Shown: piece by piece, positions 15,048 through 22,291 of the stretch
Numbering within the stretch: position 1 is the first letter of the stretch
How the letters are laid out: every line of letters begins with the position of its first letter
Assembly (NCBI GenBank): GCA_934476515.1
Contig: CAKSNZ010000033.1
Coordinates: 1 to 24,366, forward strand
Source: an uncultured Ruminococcus sp.
GTDB lineage: Bacteria > Bacillota > Clostridia > Oscillospirales > Acutalibacteraceae
Length of the DNA stretch: 24,366 nt
Reading direction: 5' to 3'
The notes under the pieces: generated by a model
Databases searched by the model: none
Told to the model about the DNA's origin: nothing
What the model saw: only the letters and a program-made list of their open reading frames with translations
Made by a program: the position numbers and the translations under genes

Positions 15048-17738
15048 TTAACCCAGTGGTGGAATTTCTTCTTCGTCATAAGTTGCATCACAATACAAGC
15101 AATGGTATGACTTTTGACCTGAATAGTCATTAGTAGGCTCAAAGTCAACAACCTTTTCATCAGTCCAACAATGACCAAGAGCAGGAATTTCAATTTCCTC
15201 TGTTTCGTCACAATATTTGCACATTCTAACTACAAGACCGTCTGTTTCACAATCGGCATATTCAATAATCTCTGATGCTCCAAAACAATGGTCAGTTGCC
15301 GGAATATAATAGGTATCGCAGGTTTCGTCACAATCGTCACAGTAAACATATGCCACACCTATTTCTGTACAGGTAGGTTCTTCATCAACTGTAAAATATT
15401 TTTGCCAGTGATGGTCAACAGTATCAAGGGTTCTTTCTTCAGTCTTTTTACATGACTTACAAACCCTAGTTTCTACACCTTCATCTTGACAAGTAGGTTC
15501 TTCTGTAACTGTCCATTCACCAAAGTTGTGACCTACAACCTTTACAGTACACTTTGCTACCTTGTTACTGCCGTCCATTGTAGTTGCAGAAATCACAGTT
15601 TTGCCATTTTCTACTGCTGTAATCAGTCCATTATCTGTTACAGTGGCCACCTTAGTGTTTGAGCTTTTCCACAACACCTCTTTACAAGAACCTTTTACAG
15701 TAGCCCTTAGCTTTAGAGTTTTTCCGGCAGAAACTTTTGCAGACTTTTTATTTAACTTAACAGACTTTGCCTTGCTACTGTTGTTTACAACACACTTGCT
15801 ATATACTCCACTACCATCTCCGGAAGTGCATTTTATTGTAGCATAGCCTTTTCCCTTAACAGTAACAACACCCTTATTGCTTACAGTAGCAATCTTCTTG
15901 TTAGATGACTGCCACTTTACAGATCTGTTATCGGCTTTAGTTGGTGTTACACTTGCTTTTAATGTAACCTTTGTACCTTTTCTGCCGGTAATAAGTGTTT
16001 TGTTTAGCTTAATATTTTTTACTGCCTGTTTTACAGTAACAACACATTGTGCTGACAATTTACTGCCATCAGTAGATTTTACAGTAATTTTTACTGTGCC
16101 TTTTCTTAAACCTACTACAACACCTTTTTCTACAGTTGCAATTCTTTTATTTGATGAAGTCCATAAAAGCTTTTTGTTATTTGCATTTTTAGGATAAACC
16201 TTTGCAACTAATTTTACACTTTTATCTGACAAAACAATAGCCTTAGTTTTGTTCAACATAATTTTCTTTACATAAACATTAGTATCCTTAACCTTAGGCA
16301 ATGTATAAGTTGTTTCTTTCATTTCAGGTTCAGTAGGATAATCAACATATCTTGAACTTGGCTCTATATCATAATCATTAGTTGGTTCTTCAATATCGGA
16401 ATTATCCTCTGTAGGAATTGTCACATCATTATTTGGTTCTGTAACCTCTGTATTAGAAGTTGGAGCATTAACATTACTGTTTTTACTACTTGGTTCTGAA
16501 ATAGTATTATTCACTGTAGTTTCTGTTACAGAGTCAGTAGGTACAACAGGTATTGTATTGTCAGTCTCAATAGGAACAAATGTAAAGTCATTTTTCTCAG
16601 CATACTGTTGTGCAGTTGAACCGTAATATCCTTTTATAACAAAGTCATCATTTTTGATAAATTCAGTAACTACACCATCATCATCAAAAACATATGAATA
16701 ACCAAAAGGTTTATTCTCACTAACTTCATCATCAAAATTATACTCGGTATTTGTTACAGTAATTGCAGTTAATTTTGGTGTATCACTTAGAGAAATATTG
16801 CCGAAACAGTCCCACATTGTAGGAAATACAATTTCAGTAACATAGTCAAAACTACCGTTAAACTTCTCCAAACTATTTTTATACTGATTTTCTGAGAATA
16901 TATCGCTATTAGCATTGTAAGCCACAGTACAACCATCAATTTCTTCCGGAACAGTAACCACACCACCTGCACCGATATATGCATCAATGGTAACTAAATT
17001 ATCTGTTACAGTATAAAGATAATCGGTTTCATCATCTGACTTTTTATATGTACCAAGTGAAGTAAAAGTAAAGCTACAATTCTTAGCATATTTCTCTACA
17101 TTTGAACCGGTATAACCGGACACAGTAAAGCCGGAAACCTTGCTATACTTTTCAGTATCATCATCAAACATATAACCAAAAGCATTTGCACCAACTCTGC
17201 TTACAGAATTAGGAAGTGAAATAGACTTTAAATTTTTAATATTACTAAAGCCATCACCATAGACAACCTTTAGTCCATTATCAATATTTATTTTTGTAAG
17301 TGCATTACAACCATCAAAAGCAAAATTTTCAACAACTTTTACACTGCTTTTAATATTAACAGTCTTTAGCTTTGCAAAATTAGTCACACCATAGCTACCT
17401 ATAATCTGAACATTGTTGCCAATATTAAGTGTTTCCAAAGTAGTATTAATAACTTCATCATCATTTTCAATCTTTGCCAAAGATTCAACCTTTGTTACCT
17501 TATACCCATCAATAGTACTTGGAATTGTAAGGCTTTTGCTATTACCCAAATACTGAGTAATTGTTGCATTGTTAGTGTCATCATCAACATAATAATAGAA
17601 GTTGCCACTTTTACTTTCTTCACCTGAAACTTTTTCTATATTTATATTTTTTGCACTTACTGTAGGTGCAATACTAAACATAGAAACACATAGCAAAAAT
17701 GCTAACATAAATGATGTTACCTTAGAACTACTTTTCAT
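15048..17738 (-). CDS. Large secreted protein: LRR_5, three Big_2 domains, Cys-rich C-terminal repeats
   Basis: An 896-residue protein with a signal peptide (cut near V-S-A at 29). Residues about 60-215 and 240-385 are BspA-like LRR_5 blocks, each ending in a G-S-x-x-x-x-Y-A-x-x-x-x-F-x-F motif. About 390-480 is a Thr/Ser/Asn/Glu/Pro-rich linker. Three Big_2 domains follow (about 488-565, 566-645, 648-725), each with W-x-S-S-N-x-x-x-A-T-V and a G-x-x-x-I-x-x-x-x-x-D-G-S core. The C-terminus (727-896) has four repeats of about 40 residues opening with H-x-F/W and carrying C-x-x-C pairs. No sortase motif or membrane segment is present, so the Cys-rich repeats or the LRR may hold it at the surface. 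It has its own promoter and terminator. Function is probably adhesion or ligand binding. Confidence 0.87.
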   Translation of the reverse strand: MKSSSKVTSFMLAFLLCVSMFSIAPTVSAKNINIEKVSGEESKSGNFYYYVDDDTNNATITQYLGNSKSLTIPSTIDGYKVTKVESLAKIENDDEVINTTLETLNIGNNVQIIGSYGVTNFAKLKTVNIKSSVKVVENFAFDGCNALTKINIDNGLKVVYGDGFSNIKNLKSISLPNSVSRVGANAFGYMFDDDTEKYSKVSGFTVSGYTGSNVEKYAKNCSFTFTSLGTYKKSDDETDYLYTVTDNLVTIDAYIGAGGVVTVPEEIDGCTVAYNANSDIFSENQYKNSLEKFNGSFDYVTEIVFPTMWDCFGNISLSDTPKLTAITVTNTEYNFDDEVSENKPFGYSYVFDDDGVVTEFIKNDDFVIKGYYGSTAQQYAEKNDFTFVPIETDNTIPVVPTDSVTETTVNNTISEPSSKNSNVNAPTSNTEVTEPNNDVTIPTEDNSDIEEPTNDYDIEPSSRYVDYPTEPEMKETTYTLPKVKDTNVYVKKIMLNKTKAIVLSDKSVKLVAKVYPKNANNKKLLWTSSNKRIATVEKGVVVGLRKGTVKITVKSTDGSKLSAQCVVTVKQAVKNIKLNKTLITGRKGTKVTLKASVTPTKADNRSVKWQSSNKKIATVSNKGVVTVKGKGYATIKCTSGDGSGVYSKCVVNNSSKAKSVKLNKKSAKVSAGKTLKLRATVKGSCKEVLWKSSNTKVATVTDNGLITAVENGKTVISATTMDGSNKVAKCTVKVVGHNFGEWTVTEEPTCQDEGVETRVCKSCKKTEERTLDTVDHHWQKYFTVDEEPTCTEIGVAYVYCDDCDETCDTYYIPATDHCFGASEIIEYADCETDGLVVRMCKYCDETEEIEIPALGHCWTDEKVVDFEPTNDYSGQKSYHCLYCDATYDEEEIPPLG

Positions 17739-17814
17739 TTTTATAACCCCTTACTAAAACGCTATAGTGAATTTGTACAAAGCGAAAACCCACTAATTGT
17801 TGAAATGCTACATA

Positions 17815-17841
17815 AGATTTTTACTTTTAAAATAAAAATCT
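17815..17841. promoter_or_regulatory. Perfect 9-bp inverted repeat in the 5' leader of the 896-residue gene
   Basis: AGATTTTTA and TAAAAATCT flank a 9-nt centre. It lies between the promoter at 17865-17893 and the start codon, so it would form a hairpin in the roughly 120-nt leader. No U-tract follows, so it is not a plain terminator. Nearby TTTGTACAAA (17773-17782) is a perfect 10-bp palindrome. Confidence 0.4.
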
Positions 17842-17864
17842 ACTTTCTTGTTCTGTTTAACTTT

Positions 17865-17893
17865 ATCTTAGCACTTTTATATATAAATTTCAA
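17865..17893 (-). promoter_or_regulatory. Promoter of the 896-residue surface protein gene
   Basis: Minus strand TTGAAA (17888-17893), 17-bp spacer, TAAGAT (17865-17870). It sits between the upstream gene's terminator and this gene, which makes the gene a separate transcription unit. Confidence 0.65.
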
Positions 17894-17951
17894 TAGATTA
17901 TAAAAAATAATGTATAGTTTGTATGATTAATTTTAAACATAATGTAAACAA

Positions 17952-17981
17952 AAAGGCTACCCATAATTATGAGTAGCCTTT
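17952..17981 (-). terminator. Terminator of the right SPKTG protein gene
   Basis: A 13-bp stem around AATT; its one DNA mismatch is a G-U pair in the minus-strand RNA. TTTTGTTT follows. It resembles the terminator at 13969-13994 in both stem and loop. Confidence 0.9.
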
Positions 17982-17995
17982 AAAAATTAAATTAA

Positions 17996-18871
17996 TTACT
18001 TTTTGATTTTATATACACAAACACCACATATTGCTACAAGGCAAAGAGAGAACATTACAATTAGTAATCCATCATTGTTACCTGTCTTTGGTGAAGTCAT
18101 ATCACTACCACTACTTTCATCTGCTGTGCTGATATTGTTATCAGCAGATTCAGTAGTTTCATCTGTTGTATCAGACTTCCACACACCATATAGGTTACAA
18201 ATTGAAGGGTTACCTGTTGTCTTTACTGTAATAGTATCTCCTACATTGTACTTATTGCCATCATCATCTTTCCAATATAAGAAAGTATAGCCATCTAATT
18301 CATATGAATTTTTTGGTGCAGTTACTGAGTATTCACAAGTTTCATTATTCCACTTTTCTTCAAAAGTTGGTTCATCACCGGTTACATCAAGTTCTTCATC
18401 GTCACTACTATTGAAAATAAAGAAATTTGATGGACCTGTACTGTGTTCATCAAAAACTTCTACATCATAAGTACCACTAACTGTGTTATTAGTTACAGAA
18501 GTTGCAGTAAGGTTTAACTTATCTGCATAATGGTATGGTGCATAAACATAAATAGAATTTTCATCATCATTTACTTTAGTATAAACATTGTTGTTACTGT
18601 CACTGCCTGTTATCTTCCACTGTACTTTAGCATCATCACCTGTAGCAGTAGTACCATCACTATACTTTACTGTAGCTGAAAATGTCGAACCTGAACCACA
18701 TTCAATTGAATTTTCTGTTGAATCATTTTTAGCAAAGCTGTCACACTTAATTTCAATTGTTGAAACTTTCTTTTCGTTAGTTTTTTCTACTGCCATAACA
18801 TTGATAGTACAGAAACTCATCAATAATAGAACCGTTAATGCTGAAAATAATCTAATAATACTTTTATTCAT
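17996..18871 (-). CDS. SPKTG-anchored surface protein with InlB-like repeat (right paralogue)
   Basis: A 291-residue paralogue of the protein at 14010-14912. It has the same signal-peptide end (C-T-I-N-V-M-A), the same Ig-like block (I-E-I-K-C-D-S-F-A-K-N-D-S-T-E-N-S-I-E-C-G), InlB-like repeat with D-G-Y-T-F-L-Y-W and N-L-Y-G-V-W, and sorting signal (SPKTG at 260-264, hydrophobic helix, K-I-K-K). The two differ mostly in the stalk and signal peptide. The ATG lies 12 bp past the stop of the protease gene, and its AAGGAG ribosome site overlaps that stop codon. The pair is therefore one operon with coupled translation. The anchored protein could be a partner, substrate or display platform for the protease; this is inference from coupling. 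Confidence 0.87.
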   Translation of the reverse strand: MNKSIIRLFSALTVLLLMSFCTINVMAVEKTNEKKVSTIEIKCDSFAKNDSTENSIECGSGSTFSATVKYSDGTTATGDDAKVQWKITGSDSNNNVYTKVNDDENSIYVYAPYHYADKLNLTATSVTNNTVSGTYDVEVFDEHSTGPSNFFIFNSSDDEELDVTGDEPTFEEKWNNETCEYSVTAPKNSYELDGYTFLYWKDDDGNKYNVGDTITVKTTGNPSICNLYGVWKSDTTDETTESADNNISTADESSGSDMTSPKTGNNDGLLIVMFSLCLVAICGVCVYKIKK

Positions 18872-18883
18872 AATTTACACTCC

Positions 18884-19969
18884 TTAATTAAATCTTCCAA
18901 ATAAAACGAATGAACTGTTTTTTGGATAAACCACAACATGTTGACCTTGTTTTTTTACATTATTGTATGAATATTTATACAATTCTTTCAATGTTACTCT
19001 TCCGTTACCATCTGTATCAGCAAACAACTTGCAAGTTTTTTTCTGTACAGGATGCCAACCTGCTCCCATAGACCAATATCTTGTGGCAAGACTTACATCA
19101 TCACCGCCTTGTGAAGTCTCATTTGCCTTTGATGAACATAAAACTACATACTTATTAGTAGTAAATCCCTTTATTTCAGTATTTTCATAGTTAATAAAAT
19201 CATTAACAAATTTATCAGCAAAATCTGAATTATCAGTTGTGTTAATCATAGTATTTTTAATCATTCTTCCGGAATAACAAGAATCAATAATAAGGACTAC
19301 CTTACCATTGACATACCTATCTAATAATTTTCTTAGCCCAGAAACAGAAAAGTATGTATCATCAGAGCCAATATACACATTTCCATATTCATCGCCATGA
19401 CAAGTCATATATATATAACTAACATCATTTGGTTTGTTATGCTTAAATACACTTTTTATTTTCGCAACAATATCTTTCTTTTTGTGATTAGGATAATAAA
19501 CAACGCTACTCATTTTCAAGCCATGATATATTGAATTTTTCATAACACCGTTCATACTTTTAACATCATTAATAGGTACTTCTATTGTTGATGTTTCACC
19601 TAATAATATTGCTCTTCGATTACTATCTTTTTTCCACTGAGCATATAAAGTTAATCTAGAACCGGCTTTACAAATATTTCTTATCTTTTGTCTGTTCTTA
19701 TAAGAGATTTTACCTTTTTTTGTTTTTGACCAACCTAAGAATGTATATCCTTTTTTTGTAAAACTACATTTTTTGATATAAGCAAATGTATTATAAGTAA
19801 TGGTTTGTTTAGTCATTTTTCCTTTACCACCATTGGTGTTAAATACTATAGAATAACTACTATTTTTACCTTTAACAGATAAAGTGTTAATTTCTATAAT
19901 ACTAAACAACATCATCACACCTACAAACAGTGACAAGACTTTAATATAAATATTCCTACTCTTTTTCAT
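18884..19969 (-). CDS. Secreted caspase-fold (C14-like) cysteine protease with InlB-like repeat and EF-hand loop
   Basis: A 361-residue protein. An N-terminal hydrophobic segment (about 8-28) is a signal peptide or anchor. Residues 39-113 are an InlB-like repeat (I-V-F-N-T-N-G-G to G-Y-T-F-L-G-W and L-Y-A-Q-W). From about 119 a caspase-like domain begins (R-A-I-L-L-G-E-T, N-D-V-K-S-M), with the catalytic pair His191 in M-T-C-H-G-D and Cys231 in V-L-I-I-D-S-C-Y-S-G. Near the end D318-T-D-G-N-G-R-V-T-L-K-E329 is a full canonical EF-hand/dockerin-like calcium loop, single rather than paired. Known caspase-fold secreted enzymes such as clostripain are calcium dependent, so calcium control is plausible. 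There is no visible sortase motif. It is first in a two-gene operon with the SPKTG protein. Confidence 0.85.
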   Translation of the reverse strand: MKKSRNIYIKVLSLFVGVMMLFSIIEINTLSVKGKNSSYSIVFNTNGGKGKMTKQTITYNTFAYIKKCSFTKKGYTFLGWSKTKKGKISYKNRQKIRNICKAGSRLTLYAQWKKDSNRRAILLGETSTIEVPINDVKSMNGVMKNSIYHGLKMSSVVYYPNHKKKDIVAKIKSVFKHNKPNDVSYIYMTCHGDEYGNVYIGSDDTYFSVSGLRKLLDRYVNGKVVLIIDSCYSGRMIKNTMINTTDNSDFADKFVNDFINYENTEIKGFTTNKYVVLCSSKANETSQGGDDVSLATRYWSMGAGWHPVQKKTCKLFADTDGNGRVTLKELYKYSYNNVKKQGQHVVVYPKNSSFVLFGRFN

Positions 19970-20032
19970 AATGTATCTCCTTTTTCATGAATAATTTTGC
20001 TTGTCTATGAATTATATATCCTAACTTTTGGT

Positions 20033-20061
20033 ATTGTATCACATTAGTAAAATATTGTCAA
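20033..20061 (-). promoter_or_regulatory. Promoter of the protease/SPKTG operon
   Basis: Minus strand TTGACA (20056-20061), 17-bp spacer, TACAAT (20033-20038). Near-consensus; a leader of about 60 nt precedes a start codon served by AAAGGAG. Confidence 0.82.
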
Positions 20062-20128
20062 GTATTATCACTTAGATAACAAAAAATATAATTATCTTTA
20101 GATTTTTGTATATAAAATAATAATTACT

Positions 20129-20152
20129 AATATTATAATATACTATAATATT
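20129..20152. repeat. AT-only inverted repeat in the divergent intergenic region
   Basis: AATATTATA and TATAATATT are perfect 9-bp arms around a 6-nt centre. It lies midway between the protease promoter and the TM2-gene promoter. It may be an operator or simply low-complexity DNA. The rest of the 337-bp gap 19970-20306 holds only those two promoters and AT-rich sequence. Confidence 0.35.
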
Positions 20153-20212
20153 GATTTAGTATATTTTATCATTTAATGCAAAGTTTTTTATTTAACAGTC
20201 TTCTTTATGGCC

Positions 20213-20241
20213 TTGACGATAATTTTATAAAATAGTAGAAT
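20213..20241 (+). promoter_or_regulatory. Promoter of the TM2-domain gene
   Basis: TTGACG (20213-20218), 17-bp spacer, TAGAAT (20236-20241), with a leader of about 60 nt to the ATG. Confidence 0.72.
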
Positions 20242-20306
20242 TGTGGTAGTAATAAATAAAGAATTTAAATTATCAACATATAATAAAAACTAAAGGAGGT
20301 GGACTT

Positions 20307-20495
20307 ATGTATCCAAAAAGCAAATGGGTTTCATTTTTTCTATGCTTATTTTTCGGTTGTTTCGGCATACACCGTTTTTATGAGGGCAGAATACTTCTAG
20401 GCGTTGTGTATTTCTTCACTTGTGGCATTTTCGGTATCGGATGGATTATTGATATTTTCCGTTACCTCTTTAAACCAAACCCATATTACCCATAA
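20307..20495 (+). CDS. TM2-domain membrane protein
   Basis: A 62-residue protein made almost entirely of a TM2 domain. It has two hydrophobic helices (about 8-20 and 30-54) joined by the conserved G-I-H-R-F-Y-E-G-R loop, and G-I-G-W-I-I-D-I-F in the second helix. The family is widespread and small, and its biochemical role in bacteria is not settled. AAAGGAGGTGG gives a very strong ribosome site before the ATG. It is one of only two plus-strand genes here, monocistronic, and converges on the lipoprotein gene with which it shares a terminator. Confidence 0.9.
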   Translation: MYPKSKWVSFFLCLFFGCFGIHRFYEGRILLGVVYFFTCGIFGIGWIIDIFRYLFKPNPYYP

Positions 20496-20559
20496 TTTAA
20501 TTCTAAATTTTAATTTCAATTTTTATTTAACCATTTTTCAATTTAATTTACCCAACAAA

Positions 20560-20590
20560 AAAGCTGACACTACAATGTAATGTCAGCTTT
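20560..20590. terminator. Bidirectional terminator between the TM2 and lipoprotein genes
   Basis: AAAGCTGACA and TGTCAGCTTT form a perfect 10-bp stem, and TACA/TGTA inside the loop extends it after one mismatch. TTTTTTG follows on the minus strand and a short T run on the plus strand. Confidence 0.88.
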
Positions 20591-20614
20591 CTTCATCAGC
20601 AAATTTCAACAAAA

Positions 20615-21205
20615 TTACTTATCCACATCACTTACTAATTTTAGCAAGTCGGATTTGTTGTTAATTTCACTATCTTTTATCTGATTATTGTTTTTATCAA
20701 CGAATAAAAAGTCCATCCAAATGGAATCGTTATTGCCACTTTTAAAGAACACATAAAGTGTTCTGCCTGAATCATCAGTAATTTTACAATAACTCTTACT
20801 TTTCTTTTTGTCTGTTAACTTTCTAAAATTAGAAACGCCACAATCTTCATTGAAATTCTTAACAGTTGAACGAGTTAGAAAGTTATCCATTTTACTTTGA
20901 TCCTTTAACTGTTGGTACAATTTGTCCATTTGCTTTTCAGTTAGGCTTGTTGAATTGATTTTCTTCTTATCAGTTGAAGAAACATATTCAACTTTTGTAT
21001 TTTTACCTTTATTAATATCACCTAACGCAACATGCTCTACATTTTTACTGCCTTTACTACTAACATCGGAATTGCTTACAGTAGAAGTAATTGCAGTTGT
21101 TTCCACCTTGTTTGTGTTTCTTGATACCTCATTATTGCTTTCATTACCACAACCGGCAAATAGCAAAGCTACAGTAATAAATGCAACTAAAATTAATTTT
21201 TTCAT
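20615..21205 (-). CDS. Putative lipoprotein of unknown function
   Basis: A 196-residue protein with a lipoprotein signal peptide: M-K-K-L-I-L, hydrophobic core and lipobox L-F-A-G-C with Cys19 as the lipidated residue. Residues 20-70 are a Ser/Asn/Thr-rich, probably disordered linker. The folded part (about 75-196) has alternating basic and hydrophobic stretches with no motif I recognise. Y-C-K-I-T-D-D-S-G-R-T-L-Y-V-F-F-K-S-G looks like a beta hairpin. It is predicted to sit on the outer face of the membrane. AAAGGA precedes the ATG and a near-consensus promoter lies at 21257-21285. No operon partner. Confidence 0.75.
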   Translation of the reverse strand: MKKLILVAFITVALLFAGCGNESNNEVSRNTNKVETTAITSTVSNSDVSSKGSKNVEHVALGDINKGKNTKVEYVSSTDKKKINSTSLTEKQMDKLYQQLKDQSKMDNFLTRSTVKNFNEDCGVSNFRKLTDKKKSKSYCKITDDSGRTLYVFFKSGNNDSIWMDFLFVDKNNNQIKDSEINNKSDLLKLVSDVDK

Positions 21206-21256
21206 AACTATCTATCCTTTCATATTCTTTTTTCTACGCAAAATAGCTATATACTA

Positions 21257-21285
21257 ATTATAACTGCAATTCAATTAATTTTCAA
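21257..21285 (-). promoter_or_regulatory. Promoter of the lipoprotein gene
   Basis: Minus strand TTGAAA (21280-21285), 17-bp spacer, TATAAT (21257-21262). Confidence 0.78.
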
Positions 21286-21322
21286 CAATTTTTATTTTTG
21301 TTCAAAATTAATTTACCTATAA

Positions 21323-21357
21323 AAGCCCTGAAACTACAATTATTATAATGTCAGCTT
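21323..21357 (-). terminator. Imperfect terminator-like hairpin after the two small genes
   Basis: AAGC/GCTT and TGA/TCA pair with a 2-nt bulge, and the minus strand ends in TTTTAT. The inner ACTACAAT and TAATGTCAGCTT are shared with the terminator at 20560-20590, suggesting a common origin. It is about 50 bp past the stop at 21409. Confidence 0.5.
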
Positions 21358-21408
21358 ATTTTTATGAAAGAAAATATTATTTTATATCTATTAATTAGAT
21401 TTTCAAAT

Positions 21409-21678
21409 TCACACTTCTTGTATAAATTTATCTTCTATAGTGAACAGGTAGCTTGTAGAAAATTTATCTATTCTTTTCATACGGAATTCTTTACATTTTC
21501 TTAGCAACATTGTAAACAACTTCAAAATATCAGGGTCACTAAAATCATCATAACCTATAATAACCTCTATTACATATGAATTGTTATCATCAATATGATT
21601 CCTTATCTCATATACATCATTAAAATTGTCATCAACATCATAAAGTTGCTTTACTAAATCTCTTACTGTGTTACTCAT
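21409..21678 (-). CDS. Small protein of unknown function, second of an overlapping pair
   Basis: An 89-residue, acidic, soluble protein that I do not recognise. It has no signal peptide or membrane segment. The predicted pattern is a short helix (V-R-D-L-V-K-Q-L-Y), a strand (S-Y-V-I-E-V-I-I-G-Y), a helix (D-I-L-K-L-F-T-M-L-L-R-K-C-K-E-F) and a strand (S-Y-L-F-T-I). The start is set at the ATG at 21678, with GGAGG 9 nt upstream; a longer frame to 21714 lacks a ribosome site. The ATG overlaps the end of the preceding gene by 8 bp (ATGAGTAA), so translation is coupled and the two products may act together. Confidence 0.7.
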   Translation of the reverse strand: MSNTVRDLVKQLYDVDDNFNDVYEIRNHIDDNNSYVIEVIIGYDDFSDPDILKLFTMLLRKCKEFRMKRIDKFSTSYLFTIEDKFIQEV

Positions 21679-22078
21679 TTTCACAACCTCCAACTGTAAT
21701 ATTGTAGCAATCATGCACCATAAAATTTAATCCTCCACCATTATAACTTTCCATATCTAATGGAGCCTGTTCCGGGTCTAGTTGATACTTTTCTAATAAT
21801 GATACAAACAAACTAATCTGTTCTTTGTTCATTATAATTTCATCAAACGACACCAATACACCTACTGCATTAAAGATAACATATGATTTCTGTGATATTG
21901 ATATTCCTTTTGAATTTTTCAGAATATTCTGTAGTGTCTTTGTAATTTCACACAATTTATCAGCACCTTCCTTGGAAAGAACACCAACATAACCGGCATC
22001 ATTTACATTTTTCATTGCTTGTAATAATCTAGGCAATATTTCCATAAATTCATTTGACAGTGATTTTTTCATTAGCAT
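21671..22078 (-). CDS. Small protein of unknown function, first of an overlapping pair
   Basis: A 135-residue soluble protein, not recognised. It is mostly helical by eye up to about residue 100 (E-F-M-E-I-L-P-R-L-L-Q-A-M-K-N, A-D-K-L-C-E-I-T-K-T-L-Q-N-I-L-K), then a Gly-rich end (Y-N-G-G-G-L-N-F-M-V). There is no signal peptide or catalytic motif. Two starts are possible, ATG 22078 or ATG 22072; AAAGG suits the first and AAAAGG the second. It lies between the CRISPR array's leader-distal end and the lipoprotein gene. Nothing links it to CRISPR proteins; proximity is the only connection. I found no clear promoter, but a hairpin (22099-22142) lies in its leader. Confidence 0.68.
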   Translation of the reverse strand: MLMKKSLSNEFMEILPRLLQAMKNVNDAGYVGVLSKEGADKLCEITKTLQNILKNSKGISISQKSYVIFNAVGVLVSFDEIIMNKEQISLFVSLLEKYQLDPEQAPLDMESYNGGGLNFMVHDCYNITVGGCENE

Positions 22079-22098
22079 ACCTTTTACCTTTCTGCAAC

Positions 22099-22142
22099 AA
22101 AATAACCTTTCATTCTATAATCATAAACTAAAAGGTTATTTT
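22099..22142. terminator. 12-bp hairpin upstream of the unknown gene pair
   Basis: AAAATAACCTTT and AAAGGTTATTTT pair perfectly around a 20-nt loop. On the plus strand it is followed by TTTTCTTTTTT, as in a terminator, yet no plus-strand gene precedes it. On the minus strand it lies about 20 nt before the ribosome site of the gene at 22078, where it could act as a leader structure. The rest of 22143-22291 shows a TTGCAATA repeat and nothing else. Confidence 0.5.
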
Positions 22143-22291
22143 TTTCTTTTTTGTTTTCTCTTTGTTTGGTTGTTGCATATATAACCGAAAAAAAGGGAAC
22201 TGTTTTTGCTCCAATTTATGAATTTTTTAATTTTCCTAAATTGCAATAACAAGTTGCAATAGTTAGCGACTGCACTAGTCAATGTTTGTCA

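Noticed and set aside
15562..16197. Plus-strand open frames opposite the 896-residue gene
   Set aside because: They are hydrophobic mirror frames of Val/Thr/Lys-rich Big_2 coding sequence, with no ribosome site, and the minus frame has clear domains.
21679..21714. Longer N-terminus for the 89-residue unknown protein
   Set aside because: The upstream ATG has no ribosome site and would overlap the previous gene by 44 bp, while the ATG at 21678 has GGAGG at a good distance.
921..22255. GTTGCAATAGT shared by the spore-gene upstream region (about 929-939) and the array's left flank (about 22251-22261), suspected attachment site
   Set aside because: Eleven AT-rich bases with no integrase gene, tRNA or further extended match; not enough to support an att pair.
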